Below, piece by piece: positions 42,258-50,692 of a DNA stretch of 64,000 nt. How positions within the stretch are numbered: position 1 is the first letter of the stretch; each line of letters starts with the position of its first letter. The notes under the pieces are model-generated. The model made no database searches. It was not told where the DNA came from and was given only the letters and a program-made list of their open reading frames with translations. This DNA is from Roseiarcus sp963782255 (lineage in GTDB: Bacteria > Pseudomonadota > Alphaproteobacteria > Rhizobiales > Beijerinckiaceae). The stretch is from positions 2,046,001 to 2,110,000 of the forward strand of contig CAWAIS010000001.1 in NCBI GenBank assembly GCA_963782255.1, given 5' to 3'. A program made the translations under genes and the position numbers.

Positions 42258-42752
42258 TCAGGCCGCGGCGCGGTTGACGCCGCCCTCGGCGATCGCGGTG
42301 AGCTTGTTGTCGGCGGCTTTTTCCTCGGCCAGCGTTTCCTGCAGCACCTGGGCGCAGTCGTTGCGGCCAAGGGCCTTGGCCCAGGCGATCAAGCTGCCGT
42401 ACCGGGTCATTTCGTAGTGTTCCACAGCCTGCGCGGCCGCGATGAGCGCCGCGTCGAGCACCGTCTTGTCGGCCACCTCGCCAGCCACGTCGTCCGCCTC
42501 ATCGATGATCCCGTCAATCGCCGGACAGGTCACGGATTCGGGCTTCGTGCCATGCATCTGGAAGACCCGCTCGACGTGATTCCTGGTCTCGCCAAGATGG
42601 GATTCGAACGCCGATTTGAGCTGCGGCGACGACGCCTTGGCGACCATGTCCGGCAACGCGCCGACGATGCGCTTTTCCGCGTAGTAGATGTCTTGAAGCT
42701 GATAGATGAAGAGATCGTCCATCGTTTTGATGTCCTTTGAGAAAAGGCCCAT
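42258..42752 (-). CDS. YciE/YciF-like ferritin-fold protein (DUF892)
   Basis: The 164-residue product is a four-helix ferritin-like protein: MDDLFIYQLQDIYYAEKRIV, LKSAFESHLGETRNHVERVF, AVEHYEMTRYGSLIAW and TLAEEKAADNKLTAIAE carry the Glu and His residues of a di-iron site. E. coli YciF and YciE, which are expressed under general stress, are the reference. AGGAGG lies upstream of ATG 42752. With the KGG repeats and DUF2795 next door it forms a likely stress-response cluster. Confidence 0.88.
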   Translation of the reverse strand: MGLFSKDIKTMDDLFIYQLQDIYYAEKRIVGALPDMVAKASSPQLKSAFESHLGETRNHVERVFQMHGTKPESVTCPAIDGIIDEADDVAGEVADKTVLDAALIAAAQAVEHYEMTRYGSLIAWAKALGRNDCAQVLQETLAEEKAADNKLTAIAEGGVNRAAA

Positions 42753-43081
42753 GAGTTCTAACCTCCTCGAGTGTGTAGAGACGGCGTGTGTCCCCGTAGC
42801 GTGAACGCGGGCCCCATGCGCTTGTTCCGGCGCCGCTTTCGCAAGGATTCGTCTCGAAAAAGCCGATGAGATTCGACTTGCGGGCTGCCTCGTGCGCCTG
42901 TATGAGAGCCGCTTCGTTGCGTCCCGCCGGGGGCTGAACGGAAGGCTGCGGCTTCTGCCGCGGTAGGACTTGAGAGTCCGGCTTCCCGTGTTCCCGCCTT
43001 CGAACGATCCGGTTCGAGCCTTTCCAAGCGGGCTCGAAGGGCTCCGCGCGGGTGCAAGTGGTTTATGAGGAAAGGCAAGAA
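42753..43081. other. Upstream region of the rpsF operon
   Basis: About 330 bases without a gene. It must hold the divergent promoters of the YciE-like gene and rpsF. I could not identify a convincing S6-S18 autoregulatory leader by eye. Confidence 0.5.
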
Positions 43082-43552
43082 ATGGCTCTATACGAGCATG
43101 TGTTCCTGGCGCGCCAGGACGTGACCGCCCAACAGGTCGAGGCGCTGACGGAGCAGATCAAGACGAAAGTCGCCTCGCTCGGCGGCGCAGTCACCAAGGT
43201 CGAGCCCTGGGGGCTCAAGTCGCTGGCCTTTCGGGTCAAGAAGAACCGCAAGGCGCACTTCACGCTCCTCAACATCGCTGCGCCTTCCGAGGCGGTCGTT
43301 GAGCTTGAGCGCACCTTGAGCATCAACGAGGACGTGATCCGCTTCCTCACCATTCGCGTCGACGAGCACGAGGCGGGGCCCTCGGCGATGCTGCGCAAGC
43401 GCGAAGACTCCGATCGCGACGAACGCTCTCCTCGTTCATTTCGAGGCGACCGGCCCGATCGCGGCGACCGGCCCGACCGCGGCGACCGGCCGGATCGCGG
43501 CGACCGTCCCCCGCGCCGTCCGCGCGATGAAATCACCGCTGGAGCAAGCTAA
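43082..43552 (+). CDS. rpsF: 30S ribosomal protein S6
   Basis: The 156-residue product has the S6 ferredoxin-like fold: MALYEHVFLARQDVTAQQVE, GAVTKVEPWGLKSLAFRVKK and RFLTIRVDEHE. The C-terminal tail holds five RGDRPD-type units (residues 120-145), an acidic-basic extension typical of some Alphaproteobacteria but longer than usual. AGGAAAGG precedes ATG 43082. The last base of its stop is shared with rpsR. Confidence 0.96.
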   Translation: MALYEHVFLARQDVTAQQVEALTEQIKTKVASLGGAVTKVEPWGLKSLAFRVKKNRKAHFTLLNIAAPSEAVVELERTLSINEDVIRFLTIRVDEHEAGPSAMLRKREDSDRDERSPRSFRGDRPDRGDRPDRGDRPDRGDRPPRRPRDEITAGAS

Positions 43553-43788
43553 TGGCCGGCGCCCCCCGACGTCCCTTCTTCCGCCGCCGCAAGTCCTGCC
43601 CGTTCTCCGGGGCGAATGCGCCGAAGATCGATTACAAGGACACCCGCCTCCTGTCGCGCTACATCTCCGAGCGTGGCAAGATCGTGCCGTCCCGCATCAC
43701 CGCCGTCTCGGCCGCCAAGCAGCGCGAGCTCGCACAGGCGATCAAGCGAGCCCGTTTCCTTGGCCTCTTGCCGTACGTGATTCGATAA
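43552..43788 (+). CDS. rpsR: 30S ribosomal protein S18
   Basis: The 78-residue product is S18: RRPFFRRRKSCPFSGANAPK, IDYKDTRLLSRYISERGKIV, PSRITAVSAAKQRELAQAIK and the end LPYVIR. It binds S6 on the small subunit. Its ATG overlaps the rpsF stop (TAATG), so the two are coupled. Confidence 0.98.
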   Translation: MAGAPRRPFFRRRKSCPFSGANAPKIDYKDTRLLSRYISERGKIVPSRITAVSAAKQRELAQAIKRARFLGLLPYVIR

Positions 43789-43912
43789 GGATCGGAGCGG
43801 CCTCAGCCGCTCCTTCTCACTCGCGACCGTTAGCGTTCGGCGCTTGAGCCGGGCGCGGCGGCAGTTGGTGGCAAGCCCGCCTCCTAACCGCGAAGCCTTG
43901 CGGGACAGCGCC

Positions 43913-44884
43913 ATGTTTCAAAAGCTCGCCGTCGCATTCGGCGCCGGAAGCGCCGCCGCCCTTCTGTTCGCGGTCAGCGCCGAGACGAGCCCGCTGGCGA
44001 TGGCGCTCGCGTATCTCGCGCCGCTGCCGATCATGATCGCGACTTTGGGCTGGGACCTCGGCGCGGGGGCGATCGCGGCCGCCGTTTCCGTCGCCGCCCT
44101 GGCCTTGCTCGCCGAACCCCTGACCGGCCTCATGTTCGCGGCTTCGGTAGCCCTGCCCGCCTGGCTCCTGGCGGCGTTCTCCGTGACCCCGGTCGCGTGC
44201 TATTTTCCACGCGCGTCCTCGACTCACGCTTCCCCTGGCGCGATCGTCGCCTTCGCCTCGGCGATCGGAATCATCGGCGCGGTCGCCGTGCTGTCGTCGC
44301 TCATTGTCATCTACGGAGGCTATGCCGCAGCCGCGAAGCAGGTGACCGCCGCGATCGTCGCGCTCGCGGGCGACGCTTTGGAGGGCGCGACGGACACCGT
44401 CTCAGTCAAGGACGTCGGCGAGGCTCTCGTCCGCTTCGGCCCGGCCGCTATCGCCGCGTCGACCCTCCTGATGCTCTGCGTCAACCTCTACGCGGCTGCG
44501 CGCTCGACCGAGCTGTCGCACCGCCTCGCCAGACCCTGGCCGGACCTGCCCTCCTCCTTGCATCTGCCCTGGCCGCTCGGCGTTCTCTTCCTCGCCTGCG
44601 CCGCGGGCGCGTACGCCTTGCCTCAGCCCGCCTCCCAGTACGCGTCGATCGGCGCCGGCGGTCTCGGCGGCGCCTTCGTTCTGCAAGGCCTCGCGGTCGC
44701 GCACGCGCTCTCGCGCGGCCTCAAATTCAGGCTCGTGATGCTGACCGCGCTTTACGCCTGCTGCGTCCTGCGGGCGAAGTTCACTCTCCCCGTCCTCGCG
44801 GCGCTCGGTCTCGTCGACGCTTTCCTAAGGCTGCGCGCCCGTGTCGCGCTCATGCCCACCCCGGCTCCAAAACCACAAAAATAG
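43913..44884 (+). CDS. DUF2232 membrane protein
   Basis: The 323-residue product has about eight membrane helices (for example LAVAFGAGSAAALLFAVSA, AIAAAVSVAALALLAEPL and PWPLGVLFLACAAGAYAL). DUF2232 proteins lie between rpsR and rplI in many Alphaproteobacteria and have no settled function. ATG 43913 gives the family N-terminus MFQKLAVAFG; an upstream GTG/ATG at 43844 adds unlikely sequence. Only 11 bases separate it from rplI. Confidence 0.88.
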   Translation: MFQKLAVAFGAGSAAALLFAVSAETSPLAMALAYLAPLPIMIATLGWDLGAGAIAAAVSVAALALLAEPLTGLMFAASVALPAWLLAAFSVTPVACYFPRASSTHASPGAIVAFASAIGIIGAVAVLSSLIVIYGGYAAAAKQVTAAIVALAGDALEGATDTVSVKDVGEALVRFGPAAIAASTLLMLCVNLYAAARSTELSHRLARPWPDLPSSLHLPWPLGVLFLACAAGAYALPQPASQYASIGAGGLGGAFVLQGLAVAHALSRGLKFRLVMLTALYACCVLRAKFTLPVLAALGLVDAFLRLRARVALMPTPAPKPQK

Positions 44885-44895
44885 GAGAAGAAAAA

Positions 44896-45471
44896 ATGGA
44901 CGTCATTCTATTGGAACGTATCGGCAAGCTCGGCCATATGGGCGACACCGTCCGCGTCAAGGACGGCTACGCGCGCAACTTCCTTTTGCCGCGCGGCAAG
45001 GCGTTGCGCGCCACCGAAGCCAACAAGAAGAAGTTCGAGGTCCAGCGCGCCGACCTCGAAGCGCGCAACCACGAGCTCAAGCGCAGCGCCAATGAGATTT
45101 CCGCCAAGGTCGACGGGGCGACCGTGATCATCATCCGCCAGGCCGGCGAGACCGGGCAGCTTTACGGGTCCGTGTCGGCGCGCGACATCGCCGAAGCCCT
45201 GACCGCGGCGGGCTTCGCCGTGCAGCGCAGCCATGTCGCCATCCTGCATCCGATCAAGACGCTGGGTCTGCACGCTGTGCCAGTCCAGCTGCACCCCGAG
45301 CTCGAGGCAAAGGTTACCGTCAACGTCGCGCGCTCGCCCGAGCAGGCCGAGCGCCAGGCGAAGGGCGAGGATCTCACCGTCCGCGAGCAAACCTCGATGG
45401 ACGACCTCGGCCTCGAAGTCGGCAAGGCGCTCGCGGAAGCGGGCCCCGGCGAGAGTCTCGGGCGCGAGTAG
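44896..45471 (+). CDS. rplI: 50S ribosomal protein L9
   Basis: The 191-residue product has both L9 globular domains joined by a long helix: MDVILLERIGKLGHMGDTVR, VKDGYARNFLLPRGKALRAT, then GETGQLYGSVSARDIAEAL. The acidic C-terminal tail after residue 150 is an extension common in Alphaproteobacteria. AGGAGAAG precedes the ATG. It is the last gene of the rpsF operon. Confidence 0.97.
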   Translation: MDVILLERIGKLGHMGDTVRVKDGYARNFLLPRGKALRATEANKKKFEVQRADLEARNHELKRSANEISAKVDGATVIIIRQAGETGQLYGSVSARDIAEALTAAGFAVQRSHVAILHPIKTLGLHAVPVQLHPELEAKVTVNVARSPEQAERQAKGEDLTVREQTSMDDLGLEVGKALAEAGPGESLGRE

Positions 45472-45502
45472 GCTTGTGTCTCGGCGCGCCTTCAGCGAGG
45501 CC

Positions 45503-46510
45503 TCACTCGAACCGGAATTCGCTCACGTGCTGATATTCCGAATCGGGGCGGAGGACGCAGTCGGTGAAGTGGCGCCGGTGGGGCGCGTCCGGGAACGCCT
45601 GAGGCTCGAGACAGAGGCCGGCATGCGCGCCGTAGCGCTGGCCATCCAGCCCGGGCGCAGGGCAGTTGAGCTTTGCGGCGTCGTAAAACTGGACGCCGGG
45701 CTCCGTGCTGAACAACGACAGCGTCAGGTCGTTGAGCGGCGACCGTAGCCGCGCGACCGGCGCCAGACCGTCTGGGCCGAGGCTCGCGGATACGACGAAA
45801 TTCGTGTCGTACGCCGTCCCGCTCGGGTCGCGCACCCGGCGCGGCGCGCGAAAATCATACGGCGTTCCGGCGACTGCGCGGATTTCGCCGGTCGGAATGA
45901 GCTCCGCATCCGCGGGCGTGTAGAATTCCGCGAAGATGGTCAGTTCGTGATCGAGGATGTCGGGCGATCCGTCTAGGTTGAAGTAGGAGTGCTGGGTGAG
46001 ATTGACGATGGTCGGCCTGTCAGCGACGGCTGAGAGTTCGACCCGGAGCGTCGCCGGCTCGAGCATCCGATAGACGCAGGTTGCGGTCAGGGCGCCCGGA
46101 AAGCCCGCGTCTTCGTCGGGCGACTCGAGCGATAGCGCGACCGACGAGGCGTCGTATCCGCCCAGTTTCCAGATACGACGACCAAACCCATTCGGGCCGC
46201 CGTGCAGCGTGTGCTTCTCCCCGGGCTTGCGATCGAGCCGGTGCTCGACGCCGTCGAGCGTGAACGAGCCGTTGGCGATACGGTTGGCGAACCGGCCGGG
46301 CACGGCGCCGAAATGGGGCGAATGGGCGCGGTAATCGTCGAGCGTGTTCAACCCGAGCACGACGCGCTGCGGCGCCCCACGGGCCCGCACGACGAGGTCC
46401 CGCAGCACGGCGCCCCAGGTGAGGATCTTCGCGCGCGCGCCGGCCTTCGACCCGATTGTGACCTCGAAGACCGGAACGCCGTCGATCTCGCCGAACACTT
46501 GTGGGCTCAC
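45503..46510 (-). CDS. galM: Aldose 1-epimerase
   Basis: The 335-residue product interconverts alpha and beta anomers of aldoses. Motifs seen are GAVPGRFANRIANGSFTLDG near residue 68, LHGGPNGFGRRIW near 102, the catalytic His in LTQHSYFNLDG near 170 and CLEPQAFPDAPH near 297 with the catalytic Glu. The start is GTG 46510, overlapping the stop of the upstream uracil-DNA glycosylase gene (GTGA). Confidence 0.92.
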   Translation of the reverse strand: MSPQVFGEIDGVPVFEVTIGSKAGARAKILTWGAVLRDLVVRARGAPQRVVLGLNTLDDYRAHSPHFGAVPGRFANRIANGSFTLDGVEHRLDRKPGEKHTLHGGPNGFGRRIWKLGGYDASSVALSLESPDEDAGFPGALTATCVYRMLEPATLRVELSAVADRPTIVNLTQHSYFNLDGSPDILDHELTIFAEFYTPADAELIPTGEIRAVAGTPYDFRAPRRVRDPSGTAYDTNFVVSASLGPDGLAPVARLRSPLNDLTLSLFSTEPGVQFYDAAKLNCPAPGLDGQRYGAHAGLCLEPQAFPDAPHRRHFTDCVLRPDSEYQHVSEFRFE

Positions 46511-47178
46511 GCCGCCCCTCCCGTTGTCGAGCCTTGCCCGTCCAGTTCGGCCCGCACGTCCGCGAACACTTGTCGGAACATCGTGTCGGTCAGCCGCCCC
46601 GTGTTCGTGTTGTAGCGCGAGCAGTGATAGCTGTCGAAGAGAACCGGCCCGCCAGGTTCGATAGGATGCCGCGCTCCATGCGCGAACGGAAAGGACGCCT
46701 TGCGCGCCCCAAACGCGCGCAAGAACGTCTCATGCGCGATCCGTCCCAGCGCGACCACCACACGAAGGCGGGTCAGGGCCGCAATCGACTGGGTAAGGAA
46801 ATTCCTGCACGCCGCGATTTCCTGCGGAGTTGGCTTGTTTTGCGGCGGCACGCAGCGGACAGCGTTGACGATTGCGCAATCGATGAGCCTGAGCCCGTCA
46901 TCGGGGCGGCGGTCGTAGGCACCCGCCGCGAAGCCATAGCTCAAGAGCGTGTCGTATAGGAGGTCGCCGGCGTAGTCGCCGGTGAAGGGCCTGCCCGTGC
47001 GGTTCGCTCCCTTGAGGCCCGGCGCGAGTCCGACGATCATCAGGCGCGCCTCCGCGTCCCCGAACGAAGCGACCGGGGCGTTCGACCAGTCGGGATAAAG
47101 CACGCGGTTCGCCTCGCGAAACCGCGCGAGGCGCGGACAGATCGCGCAGTCGCGCGTCGGACTGACGTCAAACGCCAT
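46507..47178 (-). CDS. Uracil-DNA glycosylase, family 5-like (UdgB)
   Basis: The 223-residue product has cysteines for an iron-sulfur cluster (CAICPRL near residue 11 and later Cys), motif A LAPGLKGANRTGRPFTGDYA near residue 52 and motif B SYHCSRYNTNTGRLT near 183. The pattern GLAPGxxGxNRTGRPFTGD with no active-site Asp or Glu is that of family 5 enzymes, which remove uracil and other deaminated bases. It is coupled to galM by a 4-base overlap, without an obvious functional link. Confidence 0.88.
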   Translation of the reverse strand: MAFDVSPTRDCAICPRLARFREANRVLYPDWSNAPVASFGDAEARLMIVGLAPGLKGANRTGRPFTGDYAGDLLYDTLLSYGFAAGAYDRRPDDGLRLIDCAIVNAVRCVPPQNKPTPQEIAACRNFLTQSIAALTRLRVVVALGRIAHETFLRAFGARKASFPFAHGARHPIEPGGPVLFDSYHCSRYNTNTGRLTDTMFRQVFADVRAELDGQGSTTGGAA

Positions 47179-47214
47179 GGCCGCCCGAGCCTCAAGCGGG
47201 CGTCAGCCCATCCG

Positions 47215-47823
47215 TTACTCGCGGACCGGCTCCTCGACCGGTTGCTGCGGGTGGACGAATTGCGGGCGGCGATGGTTCTCGGAACGCACCGGCCGTTCGC
47301 CCGGATCGCGCCCGATCCGCTGCATCAGCTGGGCGAGATCGATGAACTCGTCCGCTTGGCGACGCAGTTCATCGGCAACCATCGGAGGCTGGGTTGCGAT
47401 CGTCGACACGACCGCGACCCGCACGCCCCTGCGCTGGATCGCCTCGACCAGCGAACGAAAGTCGCCGTCGCCGGAGAACAGGACCATGAGGTCGACGTGC
47501 TCGGCCATCTCCATCGCGTTGACCGCGAGCTCGATGTCCATGTTGCCTTTGACCTTGCGCCGTCCAGTCGAGTTGACGAACTCCTTCGTCGGTTTGGTGA
47601 CGACTGCGTAACCATTGTAATCGAGCCAGTCGACCAGCGGTCGTATCGACGAATATTCCTGGTCGTCCACCAGCGCGGTGTAATAGAAGGCTCGGATCAA
47701 ACGGCCTTTGGCCTGAAATTCCTTCAGAAGCCGCTTGTAATCAATGTCGAAACCGAGAGCTTTTGCGCTGGCGTACAGATTGGCGCCGTCGATAAAAAGG
47801 GCGATCCGTTCAATTGAGGACAT
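47215..47823 (-). CDS. NYN-domain (LabA/DUF88-like) putative ribonuclease
   Basis: The 202-residue product is a PIN-like NYN protein: RIALFIDGANLYASAKALGF near residue 6 with the first Asp, KGNMDIELAVNAMEMA near 100 and LFSGDGDFRSLVEAIQRRG near 122 with the acidic metal site. The C-terminal tail is Pro/Arg-rich. Relatives act on RNA; no substrate is known here. ATG 47823 fits the family start. The ribosome site is poor. Confidence 0.85.
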   Translation of the reverse strand: MSSIERIALFIDGANLYASAKALGFDIDYKRLLKEFQAKGRLIRAFYYTALVDDQEYSSIRPLVDWLDYNGYAVVTKPTKEFVNSTGRRKVKGNMDIELAVNAMEMAEHVDLMVLFSGDGDFRSLVEAIQRRGVRVAVVSTIATQPPMVADELRRQADEFIDLAQLMQRIGRDPGERPVRSENHRRPQFVHPQQPVEEPVRE

Positions 47824-48201
47824 TTTGAGTTTCTTTTCGTTGCAGTGATTGACGATTAGATTGCGTACATAAGCGAGCTCTGGCGAGGGAGTTGCTGCCA
47901 AACAAGACATCATCAGAAAACGAGTTCAAGCCTGAATTTGTGGCGTTCACAGCGCATCCGTTTGATAACGCGAGCGCTTCCCCCTGAAGCCATCCATCCC
48001 GAGCCGACGTCCGTTCAACCGACACAACCTATTTGCTCCTTAGAGGATAGGCGCCAGGCGAGCAAATTTCCATAGTCGGAAGAATCAAAATGTGCGTGCC
48101 TCTGGACATCGCCGGTCGAGATTGACGCCCCGGCTCGAGTGGCGTCTGCTAGGCGAGCATTGGAGACGGTCATTTTCGGGCCGTCGGGCTTTGGAGGGGT
48201 C
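47824..48201. other. Divergent intergenic region
   Basis: About 380 bases between the NYN gene and the FAH-family gene. No gene, hairpin or repeat stands out. It should carry both promoters. Confidence 0.5.
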
Positions 48202-49053
48202 ATGAAACTGGTGCGTTACGGCAGAGCGGGGCACGAAAAGCCGGGTCTTATCGACGGCGCCGGAAGGTTGCGCAGCCTCGCCGAGGTCGTTGAGGATATC
48301 GACGCGGGCGTGCTGGGGCCACGCGCGCTGGCGCGGCTCGGGCGACTGAAGCCCGAGGGCCTGCCCCCCGTCCGGGGCGCGCCGCGGATCGGGCCCTGCG
48401 TCGCGCATGTCGGCAACTTCATCGCCGTCGGCCTCAACTACGCCGACCATGCGGCCGAGTCGGGCATGCCCGTCCCCAAGGAGCCGGTGCTGTTCACCAA
48501 GGCGCCCTCGTGCATCGTCGGGCCGAACGACGACGTCGTCATCCCCAAGGCCTCGCACAAGCTGGATTGGGAGGTGGAGCTGGCGATCGTCATCGGCTCG
48601 CGCGCCAGCTACGTCAGCGAATCGGAGGCGCTGTCGCATGTCGCGGGCTACTGCATCTGCAACGACGTCTCGGAGCGCGAGTTCCAGTTGGAGCGGTCGG
48701 GGCAGTGGGTGAAGGGCAAGAGCGCGCCGACCTTCGGACCCCTCGGGCCCTGGCTCGTGACGCCGGACGAGATCGCGGACGTGCAGAAGCTCAACATGTT
48801 CCTCGACGTCAGCGGGGAGCGCATGCAGACCGGCTCGACCGCGACCATGATCTTCGGCGTCAAGACGCTCGTCTCGTACATTTCGCAATTCATGATCCTG
48901 GAGCCGGGCGACGTCATCACGACCGGCACCCCACCCGGCGTCGGCTCCGGCAAGAAGCCGCAGCGCTTCCTCAAGGCGGGCGACACGATGTCGCTCGGCG
49001 TCGACGGGCTCGGGCGGCAGGCGCAGCGCGTCGTCGCGTGGAAGGCGGATTGA
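48202..49053 (+). CDS. Fumarylacetoacetate hydrolase family protein
   Basis: The 283-residue product has the FAH C-terminal domain: CVAHVGNFIAVGLNYADHAA, LFTKAPSCIVGP, LDWEVELAIVIGSRA with the metal-binding Asp and Glu pair, and ITTGTPPGVGSGKKP. Enzymes of this family cleave or isomerise acylpyruvates and aromatic ring-fission products, or act as oxaloacetate decarboxylases. GGAGGGG precedes ATG 48202. It overlaps a small membrane protein gene by 4 bases. Confidence 0.9.
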   Translation: MKLVRYGRAGHEKPGLIDGAGRLRSLAEVVEDIDAGVLGPRALARLGRLKPEGLPPVRGAPRIGPCVAHVGNFIAVGLNYADHAAESGMPVPKEPVLFTKAPSCIVGPNDDVVIPKASHKLDWEVELAIVIGSRASYVSESEALSHVAGYCICNDVSEREFQLERSGQWVKGKSAPTFGPLGPWLVTPDEIADVQKLNMFLDVSGERMQTGSTATMIFGVKTLVSYISQFMILEPGDVITTGTPPGVGSGKKPQRFLKAGDTMSLGVDGLGRQAQRVVAWKAD

Positions 49054-49364
49054 CGAGGTCGCGCCTCTGGTCCTGGACCGGGTTCGCGCTCGCGGCCGCT
49101 TATGCGGCCGTGTTCGCCGCGCTCTATCTCGACTATCTCGGGCGCGCCGGGACGTGGTTCGCCGATCTGCCGCTGGTCCTTGCCGCCCTGCCCTTCACGC
49201 TCGTCATGCGGGAATTGAACGGCGGAACCTTCGACTTCGCCGGCGACATGACCTTGTGGGTCGTTGCCGCCGCGCTCTTCTGCTCAGGCCTGGCCTATCT
49301 CGCCGGATTTGTCGTGGAGGCGGCGATCCGCGCCCTCGCTCGCGCCGCCCGCCCCGCCCGGTGA
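49050..49364 (+). CDS. Small membrane protein
   Basis: The 104-residue product from TTG 49050 (overlapping the upstream stop as TTGA) has three hydrophobic segments: WTGFALAAAYAAVFAALYL, LPLVLAALPFTLVM and LWVVAAALFCSGLAYLAGFV. I do not recognise the family. The overlap implies co-translation with the FAH-family protein. Confidence 0.65.
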   Translation: MTRSRLWSWTGFALAAAYAAVFAALYLDYLGRAGTWFADLPLVLAALPFTLVMRELNGGTFDFAGDMTLWVVAAALFCSGLAYLAGFVVEAAIRALARAARPAR

Positions 49365-49437
49365 TCGCGGCCTGCGCCCGCGTCGCAATCCTGTTAGGAT
49401 GCTCTGCCAAAGGCGTAGCTCACCAGGGGAAAACCCG

Positions 49438-50112
49438 ATGCGCATCGAGCCGGTCTTCTTGTTCGATCTCGACGGCACGCTGGTCGACAGCGTCTACCAG
49501 CATGTGCTTGCGTGGAAGGAGGCGCTCGACGTCGAGGGCATCGACCTCTCCGTTTGGCGCATTCACCGCAAGATCGGCATGAGCGGCGGCCTCTTCACCA
49601 ACCAGCTCGTGCGCGAGACCGGCGTCCCGATCGACGAGGCGCGTGGCGAGCGGCTGAGGCAAGCCCATGCCCGCGCCTACCGCCGCATGGCCGACCATAT
49701 CCGCCCGCTGCCGGGCGCGCGAGATCTCCTGGCGTGGTTGACCAGCGTCGGCATTTCCTGGGCGATCGCCACCAGCGGGCGCATGGAGACCGCGGCGGTC
49801 AACCTCAAGGCGCTCGGCGTCGATCCGGCCAATAACCCGGTCGTGACGCGCGATGAGGTCAAATACGCCAAGCCCGACCCGGACCTGTTCCTGGCCGCGG
49901 CCGCGCGGCTCGGCGCGCCGATCGAGACCGCAGTCGTCGTCGGCGACAGCATCTGGGACATGCTGGCGGCGGCGCGCTGCCGGGCGCTCGGCGTCGGGCT
50001 CCTGTGCGGCGGCTACGGCGCGGAGGAGCTGCAGAAGGCGACTGCGTTCCGGGTCTACGAGGACCCGTCCGACCTGCTCGCGCATATCGACGAGCTCGGC
50101 GGGCGTCGGTAG
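49438..50112 (+). CDS. HAD-superfamily phosphatase
   Basis: The 224-residue product has all HAD motifs: FLFDLDGTLVDS (residue 6, nucleophile Asp), ATSGR near 104, Lys in VKYAKPDPDLF near 141 and VVVGDSIWDML near 166. The helical cap of subclass I lies between motifs 1 and 2. It resembles phosphoglycolate phosphatase and beta-phosphoglucomutase-like enzymes. AGGGGA precedes ATG 49438. The substrate cannot be stated. Confidence 0.9.
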   Translation: MRIEPVFLFDLDGTLVDSVYQHVLAWKEALDVEGIDLSVWRIHRKIGMSGGLFTNQLVRETGVPIDEARGERLRQAHARAYRRMADHIRPLPGARDLLAWLTSVGISWAIATSGRMETAAVNLKALGVDPANNPVVTRDEVKYAKPDPDLFLAAAARLGAPIETAVVVGDSIWDMLAAARCRALGVGLLCGGYGAEELQKATAFRVYEDPSDLLAHIDELGGRR

Positions 50113-50692
50113 GCGGCGGCCCCGCCTCATCGTCCGACTTCATCATGGAAAGCGATGCGATTACAATGGATTGCGTTGTCTTTTTCATGAGACATGCAAG
50201 TTGCGCGGGCGGACCCGGGCTTCAGTCGCCTTCACTTCCTTGGATTTTCTTGGATTTTCTTGGATTTGGCCTGAATTCCCCTCGACCGGCTTGGATTCGC
50301 GCCTTGGATTTGTTTGGATTTCCTTGGATTCCTTCGTCCGAATCGGGACTTTTCAAAGGGTTAGAAGCATTCAGCTTGAAAAAAAAATAATGCAGTCCCT
50401 TTCCTGAGCAATCTCACAGCTGTCCCGCGCCATTCGCGATGGCGCCCGACATCTCTCATGGGCGTCCCGAGCAACTCGGGCCAACCCGATTCCAGGCCCG
50501 CCTAGGCGGCGCACGCTTGCCGCAAGGTCCCATGTTTTCCATTGCGCCCTTCCTCCGGCCGGGCCGCCTGGACCTTGCCGTCCGGGCGCGGCGTTGACGA
50601 AACCAAAGACAATCCTAGCGCTATTTCCGATTATCAGCAATACATAGTTTCAGATTCGACAATCCGCGAATACGGTCCCGCCGACAGGTAGC
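50113..50692. other. Gap with TTGGATT repeats
   Basis: About 580 bases without a gene. The left part holds the TTGGATT repeat run; a nine-A run lies near 50380; the right part shows nothing I can identify. Confidence 0.55.
50239..50335. repeat. Irregular TTGGATT repeats
   Basis: At least seven copies of TTGGATT, several as CTTGGATTT, occur in 97 bases, first regularly every 10 bases and then with varied spacing. The composition is far more AT-rich than its surroundings. The spacing is not that of a CRISPR array. Confidence 0.7.

Noticed and set aside
50239..50335. CRISPR array
   Set aside because: The units are 7-9 bases with no unique spacers of constant length, and no cas gene is present.
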